From the NCBI RefSeq assembly GCF_004795105.1, contig NZ_SSBL01000001.1, positions 434,001 to 498,000 of the forward strand: 64,000 bases of DNA. The letters run 5' to 3'. Positions 7,615-16,949 of the stretch are shown here, in pieces (position 1 is the first letter of the stretch; each line of letters begins with the position of its first letter). Both the position numbers and the translations under genes were made by a program. This DNA comes from Streptomyces sp. A0642 (lineage in GTDB: Bacteria > Actinomycetota > Actinomycetes > Streptomycetales > Streptomycetaceae). Under the pieces are notes generated by a model. The model was given only the letters and a program-made list of their open reading frames with translations, was not told the DNA's origin and made no database searches.

Positions 7615-8727
7615 ATGGAAAAGCTGACGAGTTGGGGACACAGGCGCGGGGATGGCCGTCACGTCCGTGGCGGCCCTGCTGTTCTGCACAGCGAGGAGCA
7701 GGAGCAGGAGCACGGCGACGATGCCAGCGGCCGCTCGGAGGAGCAGGAGCCGTATGGCCCGGGTGCGGAGGTGGAGCGCAGGGCGCCGGATGGTCCCACC
7801 GAGATGCCGAAGAAGTCGTGGTGGGCGGTGCTGCGCGGCACGTTGAGGGAGTTCAAGGACGACGAGCTGACCGACCGCGCGGCATCCCTGACCTACTACG
7901 GCATCCTGTCGCTCTTCCCGGCGCTGCTGGTCCTGGTCTCCCTGCTGGGAATCGCCGGGCAGTCGGCCACTCATGCAATCCTGGACAACGTCGAGAAACT
8001 CGCTCCGGGAGCCGCGAGCGATGTGATCCGAAGCGCGGTGCAGCAGTTGCAGGGCAACGCCGGCATCGGCTCGCTCATGGCGATCGTCGGCCTGGTCGTG
8101 GCGACCTGGTCGGCGTCCGGCTACGTGGCGGCGTTCATCCGGTCCTCCAATGCCGTCTACGATCTGCCCGAGGGCCGCCCCGTGTGGAAGGTGCTGCCGC
8201 TGCGCCTGCTCCTGACAGTCGTGCTGATGGTCCTCGCGGTGGTCAGCGCGTTGATCGTGGTGTTCACCGGCCCCCTGGCGCGCCGGGCCGCAGACGTGAT
8301 CGGGCTGGGTGACACCGTGGTGAGCGTGTGGTCGCTCGCGAAGTGGCCGGTCCTGGTCGTCCTGGTCACCCTCATGATCGCGATCCTGTACTGGGCCAGT
8401 CCCAACGCGAAGGTCCGCGGCTTCAAGTGGGTCACCCCGGGCAGTTTCCTCGCCCTGGTCATCTGGATGATCACCTCCGCGGGGTTCGCGTTCTACGTGG
8501 CGAACTTCGCCTCCTACAACAAGACCTACGGCACCTTCGCGGGTGTCGTCATCTTCCTGGTGTGGTTGTGGATCACCAACATCGCGATCCTGCTGGGCTT
8601 GGAGTTCGACGCGGAGACCGCCCGTCAGCGGGCTGTCGCCGGCGGTCACCCGCCCGAGGAGGAGCCGTACGTCGAGCCGCGTGACACCCGCAAGTGGGAC
8701 GAGGAGGACCGGCGTCGACTGGAGTGA
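7615..8727 (+). CDS. YihY/BrkB family integral membrane protein
   Basis: 370 residues from ATG 7615; MPKKSW at 7804 is an alternative start, but the intervening frame has a plausible acidic composition (EEQEQEHGDD). About six membrane helices are visible, beginning with LTDRAASLTYYGILSLFPALLVLVSLLGI, the family signature. Further helices follow around residues 140-175, 195-220, 240-260, 270-295 and 300-325, and the tail is charged and cytosolic (EEEPYVEPRD). Homologues were once called ribonuclease BN in error; the real role is unknown, possibly envelope transport. It precedes a PAP2 phosphatase gene on the same strand. Confidence 0.88.
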   Translation: MEKLTSWGHRRGDGRHVRGGPAVLHSEEQEQEHGDDASGRSEEQEPYGPGAEVERRAPDGPTEMPKKSWWAVLRGTLREFKDDELTDRAASLTYYGILSLFPALLVLVSLLGIAGQSATHAILDNVEKLAPGAASDVIRSAVQQLQGNAGIGSLMAIVGLVVATWSASGYVAAFIRSSNAVYDLPEGRPVWKVLPLRLLLTVVLMVLAVVSALIVVFTGPLARRAADVIGLGDTVVSVWSLAKWPVLVVLVTLMIAILYWASPNAKVRGFKWVTPGSFLALVIWMITSAGFAFYVANFASYNKTYGTFAGVVIFLVWLWITNIAILLGLEFDAETARQRAVAGGHPPEEEPYVEPRDTRKWDEEDRRRLE

Positions 8728-8787
8728 GGCCTGGCAAGCGGCATGCATGCCCGGGCGGTTTGCGAGTGACGCCCGCGCGAGCGGTTC

Positions 8788-9405
8788 GTGGCCGATGTGG
8801 GGTGTGGACTGCGGATGCGGGGATATGAGCGGCTCATGAAGTTGCTGGCAGAGGTGCAGAGGGCAGACCGGCTGGTGGCGCAGGCAGCCGGTTGGCGTAT
8901 TCCGGCCCGCGTCGGCCGGGTGCTGTCGGTGGCGGAGGAGGCCGCGGAGAGTTCGAAGCTGTGGTGCGGCGCGGCCGTAGCGATGGCCGTGGGCGGCGGG
9001 TGGCGGGGCCGCAAGGCCGCGGCTGCAGGGCTGGCGGCTCTCGTGGTGGGGCAATTGGTCTCCAACGGTCTGGGGAAACAACTCGCCGACCGGCCCAGGC
9101 CGCCGAAGGAGTGGTATCCGCACGACGAGACCGACGACCGGCCCGACTCCTCCTCGTTTCCTTCCGGTCATACCGCCGCCGCCATCGCGTTCACCGCCGC
9201 CGTCGCGCCCACCTGGCCGGCCGCAGGTCTGGCGTGTGCGGTGCCGGCGGCCTTGGTGGCCGTCGAGCGGGTGCAGTCGGGCGCCCACTACCTCAGCGAC
9301 GTCGCCGCCGGCGCGGCCATCGGCCTGCTCAGCGCCCGGCTCACCCGAACACGGTGCCCCGTGCTGCTACGGCGCACACTGGAGCCCGCGCACCTCGTGC
9401 CGTAA
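8788..9405 (+). CDS. PAP2-superfamily membrane phosphatase
   Basis: 205 residues from GTG 8788; ATG 8815 is an equally possible start. The three PAP2 motifs are complete: KxxxxxxRP as GKQLADRPRP, PSGH as FPSGHTAA, and the SRxxxxxHxxxD equivalent ERVQSGAHYLSDVAAG with the catalytic His. Four or so membrane helices flank them. The family dephosphorylates lipid pyrophosphates or phosphatidate at the membrane, e.g. undecaprenyl pyrophosphate or phosphatidylglycerol phosphate. The first residue of motif 3 is Glu rather than Ser, a common variation. It lies 60 bp behind the YihY gene. Confidence 0.87.
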   Translation: MADVGCGLRMRGYERLMKLLAEVQRADRLVAQAAGWRIPARVGRVLSVAEEAAESSKLWCGAAVAMAVGGGWRGRKAAAAGLAALVVGQLVSNGLGKQLADRPRPPKEWYPHDETDDRPDSSSFPSGHTAAAIAFTAAVAPTWPAAGLACAVPAALVAVERVQSGAHYLSDVAAGAAIGLLSARLTRTRCPVLLRRTLEPAHLVP

Positions 9406-9868
9406 GGCCGAACTCGCCGGCGAGGAGCTGATGGCCCAGTCCCCCATGGCGGATGGCATTCCTGGCCTGGTCCGTGCCGTTGAGTTGGCCAGCGAAAGGG
9501 ATCTCTGCGCCGCGCTGGTCATCTGTACGAAGGCCTCGCTGCCTTGCACACGCTGTTCGAACGTGGGGCGAATGGGCCTGCGTTCGAGGATTCACACCGA
9601 CCGGCGTGGCCGGAGAAGCAGCGGTCACCATCAACACGGTCCACTACTTGATCAATCCCGGCTGGGCCGAGGACCTGAACCGCTACCTCTAAGACATGGA
9701 AACGTTGCTGACCGACTAGGCGGCTGGGCCGTCAGCACACGGTGGTGGGTGCCTACCTGGACACTTGAGGGTTCCGGCGGTGCCGGGCCTGCCGTCACGG
9801 AGGGAGCAGTAACCGCGAGGTCCACCCCGGCGATGTGACATCTCATGACAGATGAGAGGGTCTTCCGG
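9406..9868. other. Gap before pcaL; decayed coding traces
   Basis: A frame ending at 9692 reads VTINTVHYLINPGWAEDLNRYL, which looks coding-like, but it shows no start or family and its upstream part is in another frame. Bases 9718-9757 repeat 492-531 imperfectly. This stretch is where the rest of a pca operon would normally sit upstream of pcaL; none of it is present. Confidence 0.4.
9718..9757. repeat. Imperfect 40-bp direct repeat, right copy
   Basis: Matches 492-531 with about six mismatches. See the left copy. Confidence 0.5.
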
Positions 9869-11146
9869 GTGACCGAGACACCACCGAACACCCTGCAATA
9901 CCGCTTTGACGGGCCCGAAGACGCACCAGTCCTGGTGATCGGCCCCTCCCTCGGTACCACCTGGCACATGTGGGACCGGCAGATACCCGAGCTCACCCAG
10001 CACTGGAGAGTCTTCCGCTACGACCTTCCCGGGCACGGCGGCGCCCCCGCGCACGCCGCCTCCGCCGTCGGGGAGCTCGCCGACCGGCTGGTGGCCACCC
10101 TCGACGGGCTCGGGGTGCGGCGGTTCGGGTACGCCGGCTGCTCCATCGGCGGAGCGATCGGCGCCGACCTCGCCCTGCGCCACCCGCAGCGGGTCGCCTC
10201 GCTGGCTCTGGTGGCCTCGTCCGCCCGGTTCGGCAGCGCCGACGAGTTCCGGCGGCGCGGGGTGATCGTCCGGACGAACGGGCTGGAGCCGATGGCCCGC
10301 ACCGCGCCGGAACGCTGGTTCACGCCCGGGTTCGCCGCCGCGCAGCCGGCCATCGTGGAATGGTCCGTCCAGATGGTCCGCACCACGGATCCCGGCTGCT
10401 ACATCGCCGCCTGCGAGGCCCTCGCCGCCTTCGACATCCGCGGCGAGCTCGGCAGGATCGGCGTCCCCACGCTCGTCCTGGTCGGGGCCGAGGACCAGGT
10501 GACCGGGCCCGGTGACGCCCGGACGCTGGTGGCGGGCATCCCGGACGCACGGCTCGCCCTCGTCCCGGGCGCCTCCCACCTGGCCCCGGTCGAACAGCCG
10601 GGAGCCGTCACCGATCTCCTGCTCACGCACTTCTCCGCGGCCTGGCAGGACACCCTCGCGGCCATTCCCGCGCCCTCGTTCGCACCCAGGCTGTCCGCCC
10701 CCGTGCTGCCCGTCGCGGAGCTCACCGCCGCTCCCGCGCAGCCCGAGGCGGAGACCGGTGGGCGTGCCGATCCGTACGGGCCGGGCATGAAGATCCGCCG
10801 TGAGGTGCTCGGCGACGCCCATGTCGACGGTGTCATGGCCGCCGCCGACGACTTCACCGGCGATTTCCAGGAACTCCTCACCCGCTACGCCTGGGGCGAG
10901 GTCTGGAGCCGGGAAGGGCTGGACCGGCGCACCCGCAGCACGGTCACGCTCACCGCCCTGATCGCCTCCGGGCGGCTGGAGGACCTGGCCGCGCATGTCA
11001 GCGCCGCCCTGCGCAACGGCCTCACCCCGGCGGAGATCAGGGAAGTGCTGCTCCAGACCGCCGTGTACTGCGGGATTCCCGCCGCGAGCGCCGCCTTCAC
11101 GATCGCCCAGTCGGTGATTCACGTCGAAACGACTCCGCCGGCGTAG
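9869..11146 (+). CDS. pcaL: 3-oxoadipate enol-lactonase / 4-carboxymuconolactone decarboxylase fusion
   Basis: 425 residues from GTG 9869, chosen because GAGAGGG at 9854-9860 is well spaced and because the duplicate at 2050 starts at the same codon; ATG 9845 lacks a ribosome-binding site. Residues 1-250 are an alpha/beta hydrolase (YRFDGPEDAPVLVIGPSLGT, nucleophile GCSIGG, His in GASHLAP): PcaD. Residues 305-425 are a carboxymuconolactone decarboxylase (GEVWSREGLDRRTRSTVTL, LLQTAVYCGIPAA): PcaC. Together they convert carboxymuconolactone to beta-ketoadipate in the protocatechuate branch. The fusion is typical of actinomycetes. The rest of the pca operon is absent upstream, replaced by the accretion zone, so its normal promoter may be lost. 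Confidence 0.93.
   Translation: MTETPPNTLQYRFDGPEDAPVLVIGPSLGTTWHMWDRQIPELTQHWRVFRYDLPGHGGAPAHAASAVGELADRLVATLDGLGVRRFGYAGCSIGGAIGADLALRHPQRVASLALVASSARFGSADEFRRRGVIVRTNGLEPMARTAPERWFTPGFAAAQPAIVEWSVQMVRTTDPGCYIAACEALAAFDIRGELGRIGVPTLVLVGAEDQVTGPGDARTLVAGIPDARLALVPGASHLAPVEQPGAVTDLLLTHFSAAWQDTLAAIPAPSFAPRLSAPVLPVAELTAAPAQPEAETGGRADPYGPGMKIRREVLGDAHVDGVMAAADDFTGDFQELLTRYAWGEVWSREGLDRRTRSTVTLTALIASGRLEDLAAHVSAALRNGLTPAEIREVLLQTAVYCGIPAASAAFTIAQSVIHVETTPPA
9885..9968. repeat. 84-bp exact direct repeat, right copy (candidate att site, inside pcaL)
   Basis: Identical to 2066-2149. It covers codons 6 to 33 of pcaL. See the left copy. Confidence 0.9.
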
Positions 11147-11159
11147 CAGGATGGGCGGT

Positions 11160-11822
11160 ATGAACGATCAGAACTCCGGGCCGACCGCGCTCACGCTGAC
11201 CAAGCAGTCCCACTCCTGCATCCGGCTGGAGAAGGGCGGCCGCACGCTCGTCATCGACCCGGGAGGGTTCTCCGAGCAGGACGCCGCGATCGGTGCCGAG
11301 GCGATCCTGGTGACGCACGAGCACCCCGACCACTTCAACGAGGAGCGGCTGCGGGCCGGTCTGGAGGCCGACCCGGCCGCCGAGATCTGGACGCTGCGCA
11401 GCGTGGCCGGGAAGCTCGCCGCGGCCTTTCCGGGGCGCGTGCACACCGTCGGACACGGCGACACGTTCTCGGCCGCCGGGTTCGACGTCCAGGTGCACGG
11501 CGAACTCCACGCCGTGATCCACCCGGACATCCCCCGGATCACGAACATCGGCTTCCTGGTCGACGGGTCCGTCTTCCACCCGGGCGACGCCCTCACCGTG
11601 CCCGAGCAGCCGGTCGACACGCTGTTGCTCCCGGTGATGGCCCCCTGGAACAAGATCTCCGAGGTCATCGACTACGTCCGTGAGGTCGGGCCGCGCCGCG
11701 CCATCGACATCCACGACGCGCTGCTGACCGATCTGGCCCGCCCGATCTACGACAGCCAGATCGGAAGTCTGGGCGGCGCCGACCATGCCCGGATGACCCC
11801 GGGGGAGTCGACCGGTCTGTGA
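11160..11822 (+). CDS. UlaG-like metallo-beta-lactamase-fold hydrolase
   Basis: 220 residues from ATG 11160; an in-frame ATG at 11151 would add three. The N-terminus LTLTKQSHSCIRLEKGGRTLVIDPGG is the UlaG-type opening. The metal ligands follow: THEHPDHFN (HxHxDH with Glu in the second position), His in VHGELHAVIH, Asp in FHPGDALTVPE, and His in AIDIHDAL. These proteins are cytoplasmic phosphodiesterase/lactonase-like hydrolases of undefined substrate. It starts 13 bp after pcaL, so the two may be cotranscribed. Confidence 0.85.
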   Translation: MNDQNSGPTALTLTKQSHSCIRLEKGGRTLVIDPGGFSEQDAAIGAEAILVTHEHPDHFNEERLRAGLEADPAAEIWTLRSVAGKLAAAFPGRVHTVGHGDTFSAAGFDVQVHGELHAVIHPDIPRITNIGFLVDGSVFHPGDALTVPEQPVDTLLLPVMAPWNKISEVIDYVREVGPRRAIDIHDALLTDLARPIYDSQIGSLGGADHARMTPGESTGL

Positions 11823-11870
11823 CGGGCGCCGGACCCGCCGCTGTCAGTGGGAGCCGCTAGGTTTACGTAC

Positions 11871-12650
11871 ATGCGCATCGCCACCTACAACGTCAATTCG
11901 ATCACCGCCCGCCTGCCCCGGCTGCTGGCCTGGCTGGAGAGCAGCGGCACGGACGTGCTGTGCGTCCAGGAGACCAAGTGCACGCCCGAGCAGTTCCCGA
12001 CCGAAGCGCTGCGTGAACTCGGCTACGAGTCCGCGGTCCACGCCACGGGCCGGTGGAACGGGGTGGCGCTCATCTCCCGCGTCGGCCTGGCCGACGTCGT
12101 GACCGGGCTGCCCGGCGGCCCGGACTTCGAGGGCGTCCAGGAGCCCCGGGCCATCAGCGCGACCTGCGGGCCCGTCCGTCTCTGGTCGGTGTACGTGCCG
12201 AACGGCCGAGAGGTGGCGCACGAGCACTACGCGTACAAGCTCCGCTGGTTCGAGGCGCTGCAGAAGGCGGTGGCGGCGGACGCGGCGGGGACGCTGCCGT
12301 TCGCCGTCCTCGGTGACTTCAACGTGGCCCCGACCGACGAGGACGTCTGGGACCCGGCCCTCTTCGAGGGCTCCACCCATGTCACCCCCGCCGAGCGGGC
12401 CGCCCTCGCCGCCCTGCGCGAGGAGGGCCTTGCCGAGGTGATGCCCCGCGCGCTGAAGTACGACCGCCCGTACACCTTCTGGGACTACCGCCAGCTGCGC
12501 TTCCCGAAGAACAAGGGCATGCGCATCGACCTCGTCTACGGCAACGCCGCGTTCACCGCCGCAGTCGAGGACAGCTATGTGGACCGCGAGGAGCGCAAGG
12601 GCAAGGGCGCCTCCGACCATGCCCCCGTGGTCGTCGACCTCGACCTCTGA
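11871..12650 (+). CDS. xth: Exodeoxyribonuclease III
   Basis: 259 residues, the usual length. It shows all ExoIII-family motifs: ATYNVNSITARLPRLLAWL, VQETKC (metal Glu), WNGVALISR, DFNVAPTDEDVWDP, and the C-terminal RIDLVYGN and SDHAPVVVDL (catalytic Asp-His). The enzyme removes nucleotides from 3' ends and cuts at abasic sites in base-excision repair. The ATG lies 7 nt after a TAGGTT -10-like hexamer (11858-11863) with no ribosome-binding site nearby, so translation is probably leaderless. It is convergent with the mycoredoxin gene. Confidence 0.95.
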   Translation: MRIATYNVNSITARLPRLLAWLESSGTDVLCVQETKCTPEQFPTEALRELGYESAVHATGRWNGVALISRVGLADVVTGLPGGPDFEGVQEPRAISATCGPVRLWSVYVPNGREVAHEHYAYKLRWFEALQKAVAADAAGTLPFAVLGDFNVAPTDEDVWDPALFEGSTHVTPAERAALAALREEGLAEVMPRALKYDRPYTFWDYRQLRFPKNKGMRIDLVYGNAAFTAAVEDSYVDREERKGKGASDHAPVVVDLDL

Positions 12651-12683
12651 GCAGCGCGCCCGCACTCCGCGCAGGGGCCGGGC

Positions 12684-12953
12684 TCAGGAGTCCGCTTGCG
12701 GCGCCTGAGCCCGTACGGCCTCGCGCAGCTGCCGCATCGACGGGTTCACCATGGCCTTACCGCCGACGGTGACCGTCGGCACGGTCTCGTTCCCGTCCGC
12801 CACCGAGCGGACGAACGCGGCGGCTTCGGGGTCCCGCCAGATGTTGATCTCGGTTCGGCGCAGTCTCGCGAGCCGCAGCCGGAGCCGGAGCTTCATGCAG
12901 TACGGGCAGCCGGGGCGCCAGTAGACGACCACCCCGGCCCGGTCCTCGGCCAT
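12684..12953 (-). CDS. mrx1: Mycoredoxin / glutaredoxin-like protein
   Basis: 89 residues. A thioredoxin-fold glutaredoxin with active site WRPGCPYCMKLR near residue 13-24. It continues TEINIWRDPEAAAFVRSVA, the cis-Pro loop ETVPTVTVGG and a C-terminal helix. Actinobacterial proteins of this size and the TVP-V-GG pattern reduce mycothiol-protein mixed disulfides in the cytoplasm. The start ATG at 12953 gives the family's short N-terminus. It lies 33 bp from the convergent exonuclease III gene. Confidence 0.85.
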   Translation of the reverse strand: MAEDRAGVVVYWRPGCPYCMKLRLRLRLARLRRTEINIWRDPEAAAFVRSVADGNETVPTVTVGGKAMVNPSMRQLREAVRAQAPQADS

Positions 12954-13107
12954 CCGAACTCCCCTGTCCGTACGTGCGACGTGCGTACGGGTGCACCCGC
13001 GTACCGGGGAGTCTAGAACGCACGGTGTACGGGGGGTGTGGGGCGCGCGAACGACAGGCCGCGCGCCCTGTGGTGCGGATCCGGGCAGGGATGGGACCCT
13101 GAGCGGT

Positions 13108-13548
13108 ATGAACATCCCTTTCTTGGACAACTGGCGTAAGCGTCACGACGGAACGCGGGAGGCGGGGCTCGCAGCCGCCGTCGAGGCCGATCCGGAAGGC
13201 GTGGCAGAAATGCTCGCCGAATGTGAGCTGCTCCGCGTCCGGGTGGGGGAGCGCGGGCTCGAACTCGACGACACCCCGGCCTCGTTGGCCGCGCTGGATC
13301 AACTGCCGCCGCGCTGGCGCGACGATCCGGAGGAGCTGCCCTGGCTGGGCAACGACGCGGGGCTCTATCTCGGCACCGTCCTGGTGCGCAACGTCGAAGG
13401 CGCGCTCTGGCACATCCGGCCGAGCGGTCAGCCCGTGGTGCGCCTGGCCTCGGGGCGTGAGATCGATGTGGTCGAGGCCGGACTGGACTGGGCGATGACG
13501 GGCAGCCCCGAGCTGTCGCAGGTGTACTCGGAGTCGGCCGAGGGGTGA
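13108..13548 (+). CDS. Conserved hypothetical protein (DUF6278-like)
   Basis: 146 residues, no signal peptide, no membrane helix, acidic. It opens MNIPFLDNWRKRHDGTREAGL. Its conserved-looking core is LAALDQLPPRWRDDPEE, then LGNDAGLYLGTVLVRNVEGA and VVRLASGREIDVVEAGLDWA. This reads like the Streptomyces family DUF6278, which has no known function; the assignment is from memory. It is a single gene between mycoredoxin and the glutamate importer. Confidence 0.7.
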   Translation: MNIPFLDNWRKRHDGTREAGLAAAVEADPEGVAEMLAECELLRVRVGERGLELDDTPASLAALDQLPPRWRDDPEELPWLGNDAGLYLGTVLVRNVEGALWHIRPSGQPVVRLASGREIDVVEAGLDWAMTGSPELSQVYSESAEG

Positions 13549-13681
13549 CGGCCGGCCGCGCACATCACGCGGCGAGATAAAACGCCTTATGACCCATTTA
13601 CGCGTGTCGGGTGTGAAGTCCCTTGCCAGGGCGGATAGTTTGCGCTGACCTCGACAAAGCGATAAGTGGGTAGGGCAGCGT
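13549..13681. promoter_or_regulatory. Upstream region of the glutamate-type importer operon
   Basis: A 133-bp AT-richer gap preceding gluA. It contains ATAAAACGCCTTAT (inverted repeat ATAA/TTAT) and a TAGTTT -10-like hexamer about 40 bp before the ATG. No precise promoter can be fixed by eye. Confidence 0.35.
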
Positions 13682-14425
<744 letters not shown>

Positions 14426-14436
14426 CGGGAGGCCCT

Positions 14437-15351
14437 GTGTTGCGTACGAGGAAAGTACTGGCCGCCTGTGCCGGCCTCCTGCTGGCCGTGCTCGCCGCGG
14501 GCTGCGGCAAGGACGGCAGCCCGCCGGTGAAGGGGCCGCAGGCCGGGGCGCTGCCGGTGTACAAGGTCGACACCGCCTTCCGGCTGCCGGATTCCAGGAC
14601 CTGGACCCAGGCGAAGAAGCGCGGCTATCTGCGGGTGGGGGCCAAGGAGGACCAGCCCTACCTCGGTGAGAAGGACCCGGCCACGGGCATCTACTCGGGC
14701 TTCGACATCGAGATCGCCCGGATGATGGCGGCCTCGCTGGGCTTCGATCCGAAGACGATCAGGTTCAAGACCATCGCCTCCGCCAACCGCGAGACCGCCC
14801 TGCAGAACGGGCAGATCGACTACTACGTCGGCACCTACACCATCAACGACATGCGCAAGAAGCTCGTCGGGTTCGCCGGTCCCTACTACATGGCGGGTCA
14901 GGGGCTGCTGGTCCGGACGGACGAGGACGACATCCACGGACCGCAGGACCTGGCCGGCAAGACGGTCTGCTCGGCGGCCGGTTCGACCCCGTACCAGCGG
15001 ATCGCCGCCGACTACCCGGAGGCGAAGCTGGTCGCCTACGACACGTACTCGATCTGTGTCGACAACCTGCTGACGTTCCAGGTCGACGTCGTCACCACCG
15101 ACGACGCGATCCTGCTGGGCTTCGCCGCGAAGGCGCCCGACGAGATGAAGGTCGTCGGCAAGCCGTTCTCCGAGGAGCCGTACGGCATCGGCGTCCCGCG
15201 CAGCGACAACGCACTGCGGTTCGCCCTCAACGACGCACTGGAGACCAACGAGAAGAACGGCAACTGGAAGAAGGCGTTCGAGGCGACGCTCGGCCTCTCC
15301 GGGGCGCCCGCTCCGCAGCCGCCGCCCATCGACCGCTACCCGGCGAACTGA
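14437..15351 (+). CDS. gluB: Glutamate-type ABC importer, substrate-binding lipoprotein
   Basis: 304 residues from TTG 14437, chosen because GGAGG lies 7 bp upstream. A lipoprotein signal with lipobox LAAGC (Cys near residue 24) anchors it outside the membrane. The SBP_bac_3 fold follows: KKRGYLRVGAKEDQPYLG, GFDIEIARMMAASLG, ETALQNGQIDYYVGTYTIN, DLAGKTVCSAAGSTPYQRI, and EEPYGIGVPRSDNALRF. It captures the amino acid and delivers it to the permease pair. The proline-rich tail is ordinary for the family. Confidence 0.92.
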   Translation: MLRTRKVLAACAGLLLAVLAAGCGKDGSPPVKGPQAGALPVYKVDTAFRLPDSRTWTQAKKRGYLRVGAKEDQPYLGEKDPATGIYSGFDIEIARMMAASLGFDPKTIRFKTIASANRETALQNGQIDYYVGTYTINDMRKKLVGFAGPYYMAGQGLLVRTDEDDIHGPQDLAGKTVCSAAGSTPYQRIAADYPEAKLVAYDTYSICVDNLLTFQVDVVTTDDAILLGFAAKAPDEMKVVGKPFSEEPYGIGVPRSDNALRFALNDALETNEKNGNWKKAFEATLGLSGAPAPQPPPIDRYPAN

Positions 15352-15368
15352 GAGGACGGCCACGACAC

Positions 15369-16013
15369 ATGGACGTACTCACCGAAAACTTCTCGCTCTA
15401 CGCCAAGGGCTTCGTCGGCACCGTCGAGCTGACCTTCTACGCCTCCCTCCTGGCGCTGGCGGTCGGCTTCCTGATGGCCTCCTTCCGGGTGGCGCCCGTC
15501 GGCTCGCTGCGGGTGATCGGCACGGTCTGGGTGACCGTGCTGCGCAACACCCCGCTGACGCTGCTCTTCTTCGCCGTCCTGCTCGGGCTGCCGCGCTTCG
15601 GCCTGGTGCTCCCGTTCAACGTCTTCGCGATCCTTGCGCTCGGCTGCTACACCTCCGCGTTCATCTGCGAGGTGCTGCGCTCCGGCATCAACACCGTGCC
15701 CACCGGGCAGGGAGAGGCGGCGAGGAGCCTCGGCATGACGTTCGGCCAGACGCTCGGCAACGTGGTGCTTCCCCAGGCGTTCCGCTCGGTGATCCCGCCG
15801 ATCGGCTCGACGCTCATCGCCCTCGCCAAGAACTCGGCGATCGCCGGGGCGTTCAGCGTCACCGAACTCCTCGGCACGTACAAAACCCTCAACGAGCTGG
15901 GCTACAGCATCATCTGGACCTTCGTCTGGATCGCCGTCGGCTACCTGATCATCACTCTGACCATCAGCGCGATCTTCAATGTGCTGGAAAAGCGCTGGGG
16001 AGTCGCCCGATGA
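15369..16013 (+). CDS. gluC: Glutamate-type ABC importer, permease 1
   Basis: 214 residues with five membrane helices and an N-terminal periplasmic start MDVLTENFSLYAKGFVGTVELTF. It carries the HisM-type permease loop EAARSLGMTFGQTLGNVVLPQAF that docks the ATPase. Helices lie around residues 20-45, 55-75, 85-105, 150-170 and 185-205. The stop overlaps the next permease gene by 4 bp (ATGA), indicating coupled translation. Confidence 0.92.
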   Translation: MDVLTENFSLYAKGFVGTVELTFYASLLALAVGFLMASFRVAPVGSLRVIGTVWVTVLRNTPLTLLFFAVLLGLPRFGLVLPFNVFAILALGCYTSAFICEVLRSGINTVPTGQGEAARSLGMTFGQTLGNVVLPQAFRSVIPPIGSTLIALAKNSAIAGAFSVTELLGTYKTLNELGYSIIWTFVWIAVGYLIITLTISAIFNVLEKRWGVAR

Positions 16014-16882
16014 CCGCCCACTCCGCCCCCGCCCCCACCGTGCTGTACGACATCCCCGGACCGCAGACCCGCAAGCGGCACCGCGTGTACGGAATCGTGT
16101 CGACGGTCCTGATCCTCGCCCTGGTCGGCTGGGTCATCTATCTGCTCTTCGACACCGACCAGTTCACCAGTGCCAAGTGGACGCCCTTCGAGTACAAGGG
16201 GATCCAGGAGCTGCTGCTGCGCGGGCTCGGCAACACGCTCAAGGCGTTCGCGTACGCCGCGGTGCTCTCGCTGGCGTTCGGCGCCGTGCTCGCGGTGGGC
16301 AGACTCTCCGACCACCGGCCGGTGCGCTGGGTGGCGACGGTCCTCGTCGAGTTCTTCCGCGCCATGCCGGTCCTGGTGATGATCTTCTTCATCTTCGTCG
16401 CGCTGAAGGTGCAGCCGCTGCCGGCCCTGGTCGCCGGACTGACGCTGTACAACGGCTCGGTGCTCGCCGAGGTGTTCCGCACCGGCATCAAGTCGGTGGA
16501 GCGCGGCCAGGGCGAGGCGGCGTTCGCCCTGGGCATGCGCAAGACGCAGGTCACCACCTTCGTCCTGGCTCCGCAGGCGGTGCGTGCGATGCTGCCCACC
16601 ATCATCAGCCAGTTGGTGGTGGCGCTGAAGGACACCTCGCTGGGTTACTTGATCACGTACGAGGAATTCCTTCACGCCGGGAAGCTCATCGCGTCCAACC
16701 TCGACTACGATCTGCCCTTCATCCCCGTGGTGATGGTGATCTCGCCGATCTACATCGGGATGTGCATGCTGCTCTCCTGGTTCGCCACGTGGGTGGCGAG
16801 GCGTCAGCGCCGCAACCCGAAGACGGAGGCGACGGGCGTGGGTCCGGCTCAGCCGGCGACGCTGATGCCGCGAGCGCGGTAG
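16010..16882 (+). CDS. gluD: Glutamate-type ABC importer, permease 2
   Basis: 290 residues. A hydrophilic N-terminus (YDIPGPQTRKRHRVYG) precedes a first helix, then the permease core, with EAAFALGMRKTQVTTFVLAPQAV as the EAA coupling loop. The extra N-terminal helix and polar loop (FDTDQFTSAKWTPFEYKGI) are typical of GluD as opposed to GluC. The last gene of the operon; a strong hairpin follows at 16950-16990. Confidence 0.92.
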   Translation: MTAHSAPAPTVLYDIPGPQTRKRHRVYGIVSTVLILALVGWVIYLLFDTDQFTSAKWTPFEYKGIQELLLRGLGNTLKAFAYAAVLSLAFGAVLAVGRLSDHRPVRWVATVLVEFFRAMPVLVMIFFIFVALKVQPLPALVAGLTLYNGSVLAEVFRTGIKSVERGQGEAAFALGMRKTQVTTFVLAPQAVRAMLPTIISQLVVALKDTSLGYLITYEEFLHAGKLIASNLDYDLPFIPVVMVISPIYIGMCMLLSWFATWVARRQRRNPKTEATGVGPAQPATLMPRAR

Positions 16883-16949
16883 CCCGGGTCCGCCGAGCGG
16901 CGGTCCTGGGGAGCGGTGCCCGTCCGGCAGCAGCCGGTGATCACTTCTC

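Noticed and set aside
9453..9692. 79-codon frame ending VTINTVHYLINPGWAEDLNRYL
   Set aside because: Looks partly coding but has no family, no good start and is out of frame with its upstream part.
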